Assembly: GCA_014523695.1 (NCBI GenBank)
Contig: JAATVS010000513.1
Location: 1 to 9,192, forward strand
DNA length: 9,192 bases
Reading direction: 5' to 3'
Source: Nitrososphaerales archaeon TH5895
Lineage (GTDB): Archaea; Thermoproteota; Nitrososphaeria; Nitrososphaerales; Nitrososphaeraceae
Below, piece by piece: positions 5,999-9,192 of this stretch. Position 1 is the first letter of the stretch. The number at the start of each line of letters is the position of its first letter. The translations under genes and the position numbers were made by a program. Under the pieces are notes generated by a model that was not told the DNA's origin, ran no database searches, and worked only from the letters and a program-made list of their open reading frames with translations.

Positions 5999-6193
5999 TT
6001 GATTTTTTCCTTTGGTCTATCCGTTGTCATATTTTTAATTGCTAATAATATTGCCATTGCTGTCCTTTACAATCTTCCTCTTAGACCTGGGGGGTATTCA
6101 ATTGTGGTTGTTCCTACCGGTAATACTGTGACTGTTGGAGACATTTTTAATTACCTACCTAATAATTGTTCGATGGAACAAACAACCTTTTAG
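5999..6193 (+). CDS. Small secreted or membrane-anchored protein
   Basis: A TTG at 5999 opens a 64-codon frame; an in-frame stop at 5993-5995 excludes a longer form. Residues 3-24 form one hydrophobic helix (signal peptide or anchor), followed by about 40 residues outside the membrane including LRPGGYSIVVVPTGNTVTVG and ending CSMEQTTF. The VV-strand and glycine/threonine turns suggest a small beta structure. An AT-rich TATA-like run (AAATTTAT, about 5959-5968) lies about 33-37 nt upstream. I recognise no family. The protein may be a remnant of a longer secreted protein, but the signal-like start and compact length also fit a complete small gene. The next plus-strand frame starts 15 bp after its stop. 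Confidence 0.45.
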   Translation: MIFSFGLSVVIFLIANNIAIAVLYNLPLRPGGYSIVVVPTGNTVTVGDIFNYLPNNCSMEQTTF

Positions 6194-6208
6194 CACTATT
6201 CACAAAAA

Positions 6209-6673
6209 ATGGCAAGATTAAAGCCAATAGGAATTCAGGAGAAGCCTAAAACCTACGGATACAACTTAGATTCCATGCGTTTGATAATTTTACCAGAAGT
6301 AGAGAAGCTTAGAGAATGATAACGGTGGCTTCTAGATGGAAGCGAGAAGACATGCTTGAACTTCAACATAGGAATTGCAGGATCAGCCGGATAGATTCAT
6401 CGGTCAAATTAGAACATTCTAGTATTCTAGGTAAGTAATATGTAGTTATGATGATGCCATAGTTATAAAATCTTATTCGCAACATGACTTTACTGAGGAT
6501 CCGAAACTAAACCTGAAATTCATAAAAGGATTAGTAGAAAAGCCGAATAGGTCGGGGAAATAATGTGACATGGGACCTTAATCACAGTCAAATATATTTC
6601 TAGGAAAATAAGAAGTGTCTACCTCAAATTCTTAGAGTACACGCAAACCATGAGAATTTCAACTGTCATATGA
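6209..6673 (+). pseudogene. Unrecognised, heavily frameshifted coding remnant
   Basis: Five protein-like frames follow each other on the plus strand. 6209-6319 starts with ATG (MARLKPIGIQEKPKTYGYN, ending PEVEKLRE). 6316-6438 overlaps it by ATGA and reads SRWKREDMLELQHRN and later KLEHSSILGK. 6435-6563 reads SYDDAIVIKSYSQHDFTED and KFIKGLVEKPNRSGK. 6550-6603 reads NNVTWDLNHSQIYF. 6602-6673 reads RKIRSVYLKFLEYTQTMRIS. Removing one G from GGGG at 6554-6557 joins the third and fourth pieces as PNRSGNNVTWDLNH. The ordered frames on one strand suggest one lost gene of about 150 codons, or two small genes coupled at 6316. I do not recognise a family. Its end overlaps the tail of the convergent gene on the minus strand by 15 bp. 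Confidence 0.4.
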
Positions 6674-7231
6674 CCCTTTGTATGCCGTAGCGAAATACTT
6701 CTTGCGATCATGAATGATAAGAAACCAGACTACGAGCCCCGTCGCGCAGGTCCCATATTTAGACGGTTGAATCCTACGATATCTTTCCTTAAAATCAACG
6801 GGTATTAATTTTTCAAATTGCGCCGGTGTATTTATTCCCATGGAACGCAACTGGTCAATAACATGGGAGTCGCTCGCTGAACCAAACTCGTGCTTAAATT
6901 CTAAATTGTCTCCGAACTTATTTAGTAGATATCGCCTCAAGGATGGCAAATCAATAGTATATTGAGTTTACCTTCATCAACTTTCTTATCCGAATTCTTG
7001 CTACGGGCATCAATAGCATCCATTATCTGTTCAAACTTTTCATCCAGGTTTCCTAACAGAACAGCTGACTCATTGATCGAATGCTGTATCTTATTGGATA
7101 GGGTCATACGCCTTCACTTGCTGAGGTGTTAGTTCTATAAGTTTGAACTCTACAAAGTCTGAGATTTCAAAGAATTCTATTTGTTCTCGGATTTCCTGCA
7201 CACAGGCCGAGCCCATTATATTGTCTATCAT
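6659..7231 (-). pseudogene. Unrecognised gene split by two frameshifts
   Basis: Three minus-strand frames form one protein of about 190 aa. The first starts at ATG 7231 (MIDNIMGSACVQEIREQIEF), continues to FVEFKLIELTPQQVKAYD and stops at 7093-7091. The second overlaps it from ATG 7107 (MTLSNKIQHSINESAVLLG, then LDEKFEQIMDAIDARSKN, a likely coiled coil) and is open to 6937. Removing two bases from AATATACT near 6955-6962 joins KLN to TIDLPSLRRYLLNKFGDN, the third frame, which runs 96 codons from TTG 6949 to the stop at 6659 and ends VVWFLIIHDRKKYFATAYKG. The last segment has a hydrophobic helix. The alternative is two overlapping genes plus one frameshift. The third frame alone could be translated from TTG, but it starts in mid-sequence. 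I do not recognise the family, and no TATA box at the proper distance was identified with confidence. Confidence 0.5.
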
Positions 7232-7338
7232 TCTCCATCAATTAAACGATGTAATCAATTAAGATTCAGGATACATTCACGACATCAGGTCTCTGATACA
7301 ATACCGCTAAGTCGAAACTAGACTGAACACGTAAAGAC

Positions 7339-7345
7339 ATTTAAT
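7339..7345 (+). promoter_or_regulatory. Weak TATA-like element of the patatin gene
   Basis: ATTTAAT is centred about 26 nt upstream of ATG 7368, the correct place for a leaderless transcript, although the match to a TATA box is modest. Confidence 0.3.
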
Positions 7346-7367
7346 CCCCAATTCTAATAATTCTAGT

Positions 7368-8852
7368 ATGGCCCACAGACATCATATCCCCGAAAAACAG
7401 CGCGCCTTTGTATTCGCAGGAGGAGGTTCACTAGGAGCGTATGAAGCAGGTGCTTATAAATCAGTATATGAAATTGTTAAAAAAAGGGATGAAGCTCAAG
7501 GAATAAGGGATAAGGCAATATTTGATATCATTGCTGGAACTTCCATTGGTGCCATGAACGCTGCAGTTCTGGTTAGCTATGTTGTAGAGAATGGAACTTA
7601 TGAAGGATCTGCTCAGAGACTTGCTGATTTTTGGGAATATTTATCCGCAGATTCGATGATTGAATCCAATCCATTTTTCAGTTCCTGGTGGGATTACTGG
7701 CGTTTGATTACCAAAGACTCTGCAACAAGTGAAGCTGCAAGACGGTTTTATTCAACTAAAGAGTTTGCTACGTATGGAGTACCTCATGTTTTTTATCCCT
7801 TTATTCCATCACCTGACAAGAGGTTTCTTCATCCCTTCAATATATGGTTCCAATATAGTAACGAGCCACTAAAACGCAGTTTAGAGCGGTTTGTGAGATT
7901 TCCGATCTCTACAAGTTATGAAGATGATCAGCCAAGGCTGATATTGACTGCAGTTGACGTTGCTGAAGGGATACCTGTGACGTTTGATAGCTATCCCAAG
8001 GAAGATGGTCACAGAACTACCGGGTATGGAAGATTTATCAATCATGATGGTAAGGATATAGGTTTTGAGCATGTAATCAAATATGATGACGGAATCACAT
8101 CCGATCAAGTCATGGCAAGCGGATCACTACCTATCAACTTTGATTATACCAAGATAGAGGTTGAAAGCTACAACTACGATTACTCCAGTGGAAAAGACAC
8201 CGGTGGGCATAGAACTCGTGGTAATAATGGCGCAAGTAGCATTGGTGATACCGATTCTCCTTTCATAAAGGAAATCCGACGCTTTTGGGACGGAGGACTT
8301 ATGACTAATACTCCGTTAATGCAGTTGGTCCTGCTACACAGATATTTCTGGTACCGTGTTAAAGGAATAAAAGATAACATTCCCAGGCTAGTAATAGGAA
8401 TAGTTAACCTTCATCCTACTGTACAGCTAGAAATCCCAGGTGACTATGATGGCGCACTGAACAGAAGGAGTGACATAAGTTTTTCTGACCGTTCTCGCCA
8501 AGAAGAATCTATACTGATGCTGATATCTGATTATGTCGGACTGATAAAATCTTTAATAAATCTAGCCAAAGAGGGGGGAATAAAAGAAGAGCGCATTAAC
8601 AATCTATTGGATCAACCAACAAGATTACGTGGTTTGTTATATCAACCTAAAAAGATTAGGGAGACTATAGAAGGTCAATTTGAAATAGACGATGTAATAC
8701 GGGTAGAGCGAAGAAACGATCCGCATACCATTTCAGATAAAATATTTGATTTCTCAAGGGGAACGATTAAGGGCCTGCTCGAAGATGGATATGATGATGC
8801 CAAGATCGAACTTGAGAACAGATTTAGAGCCGAACTAGAAAAGATTAGATAA
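7368..8852 (+). CDS. Patatin-like phospholipase
   Basis: This 494-aa serine hydrolase has the Ser-Asp dyad of patatins and should cleave acyl esters of membrane lipids or similar substrates. The oxyanion loop is GGGSLGAYEAG (18-28), the nucleophile is Ser59 in GTSIG (57-61), and the second catalytic residue is Asp308 in WDGG (307-310). The segment MASGSLPINFDY (249-260) is the usual conserved stretch between them. The C-terminal part (about 365-494, with FSDRSRQEES, then IFDFSRGTIKGLLEDGYDDA) resembles the DUF3734-type tail found on long bacterial patatins, from memory. No signal peptide or membrane helix is visible, so it is probably cytoplasmic or peripheral on the membrane. Archaeal lipids are ethers, so the natural substrate is uncertain. 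The gene is intact, has no operon partner and is followed by a 102-bp gap. Confidence 0.9.
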   Translation: MAHRHHIPEKQRAFVFAGGGSLGAYEAGAYKSVYEIVKKRDEAQGIRDKAIFDIIAGTSIGAMNAAVLVSYVVENGTYEGSAQRLADFWEYLSADSMIESNPFFSSWWDYWRLITKDSATSEAARRFYSTKEFATYGVPHVFYPFIPSPDKRFLHPFNIWFQYSNEPLKRSLERFVRFPISTSYEDDQPRLILTAVDVAEGIPVTFDSYPKEDGHRTTGYGRFINHDGKDIGFEHVIKYDDGITSDQVMASGSLPINFDYTKIEVESYNYDYSSGKDTGGHRTRGNNGASSIGDTDSPFIKEIRRFWDGGLMTNTPLMQLVLLHRYFWYRVKGIKDNIPRLVIGIVNLHPTVQLEIPGDYDGALNRRSDISFSDRSRQEESILMLISDYVGLIKSLINLAKEGGIKEERINNLLDQPTRLRGLLYQPKKIRETIEGQFEIDDVIRVERRNDPHTISDKIFDFSRGTIKGLLEDGYDDAKIELENRFRAELEKIR

Positions 8853-8954
8853 GATGTGTACCGTGATATTGGTCAAAACGGCCTTGACTGAGGAGTTTGT
8901 AACCGGGAAGGTTTGCGAGGATTATGCTGAACAAAATAGAGTACTGATAAACAA

Positions 8955-9192
8955 ATGAGTCAGCCTGGAAGAATACTTCTCTGCCTAGTTGTGACAACGG
9001 TGATTGTCATCCTCTATTGCTCTATAAATGAGAATGTGCTAGGGCAGCAGGAGCCAACGAATAATACTGGTAATTTAGAAACTATCATTCAACAGAACAA
9101 CAGGATAATTCAACAAAATGATGAGACTGCGATTCAGGACCGAGCTGGTACTTATATCGGTACTATCGCATTACTTGTTAGTCTATCACTTG
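8955..9192 (+). CDS. Membrane protein with signal peptide, 5' part only
   Basis: An ATG at 8955 opens a frame of 79 codons that runs off the window. Residues 7-22 are a signal peptide or anchor (RILLCLVVTTVIVILY), followed by NVLGQQ, an Asn/Gln/Thr-rich linker with an NNT glycosylation-type site, a polar helix (LETIIQQNNRIIQQNDE, 41-57) and the start of a membrane helix (about 67 onward, YIGTIALLVSLSL). The same order is seen in the protein at 3508-3993 (FGQD, N/T-rich linker, LDTIIELLEQ, membrane helix), so the two may be distant relatives. No family name is recognised. There is no clear TATA box at the right distance; a weak ATTATG lies near 8921. Confidence 0.65.
   Translation, partial: MSQPGRILLCLVVTTVIVILYCSINENVLGQQEPTNNTGNLETIIQQNNRIIQQNDETAIQDRAGTYIGTIALLVSLSL

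Noticed and set aside
7881..8380. Two minus-strand frames inside the patatin gene
   Set aside because: They lie antisense to a well-supported catalytic protein and have no recognisable features.
7368..8852. Patatin as a CBASS-type antiviral effector
   Set aside because: No nucleotide cyclase, ubiquitin-like accessory genes or other defence genes are adjacent, and the protein is longer than typical CapV effectors.

Overview
The window looks like chromosomal DNA of an ammonia-oxidising archaeon, most likely the order Nitrososphaerales (Nitrososphaera or Ca. Nitrosocosmicus type). This assignment is inferred from several signals: a fragment of archaeal transcription factor B (TFB), a histidine kinase with the typical thaumarchaeal H-box region and N-terminal sensor, a SHOCT protein, TATA-like boxes about 27 nt upstream of start codons (leaderless transcripts), frequent TTG starts and AT-rich DNA. 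No rRNA, tRNA, CRISPR array or transposase was recognised.

Layout. 1-115: possible 5' part of an unknown minus-strand gene. 197-1558 (-): histidine kinase whose N-terminal sensor is cut off. 1561-1839 (+): C-terminal cyclin fold of TFB, cut off at the same place, so two truncated genes lie head to head around a perfect 10-bp palindrome. 1873-1896: three 8-bp tandem repeats. 1921-2154: orphan reading frame. 2271-2729 (+): short secreted protein with two Asp-boxes. 2802-3286 (-): unrecognised gene broken by frameshifts, one of them a visible 14-bp tandem duplication. 3508-3993 (+): membrane protein with a signal peptide. 4030-4752 (-): aquaporin. 4925-5219 (-): SHOCT protein broken by a nonsense codon and probably a two-base slip. 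5499-5891 (+): DUF1622 membrane protein. 5999-6193 (+): small secreted or anchored protein. 6209-6673 (+) and 6659-7231 (-): two convergent, frameshifted, unrecognised genes. 7368-8852 (+): patatin-like phospholipase. 8955-end (+): start of a second protein built like the one at 3508.

Interpretation. The intact genes mostly concern the membrane or cell surface (water channel, DUF1622, lipid hydrolase, secreted and membrane proteins). Each has its own promoter-like TATA box and none forms a clear operon. Between them lie six or seven broken or orphan reading frames. The window therefore reads as a genome region where genes are being lost and rearranged, not as a cooperating gene system. I found no convincing new multi-gene system; the most informative signals are the rearrangement junction near 1565 and the readable gene remnants. 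Some single frameshifts could be assembly errors, but the 14-bp duplication and the double truncation are hard to explain that way.
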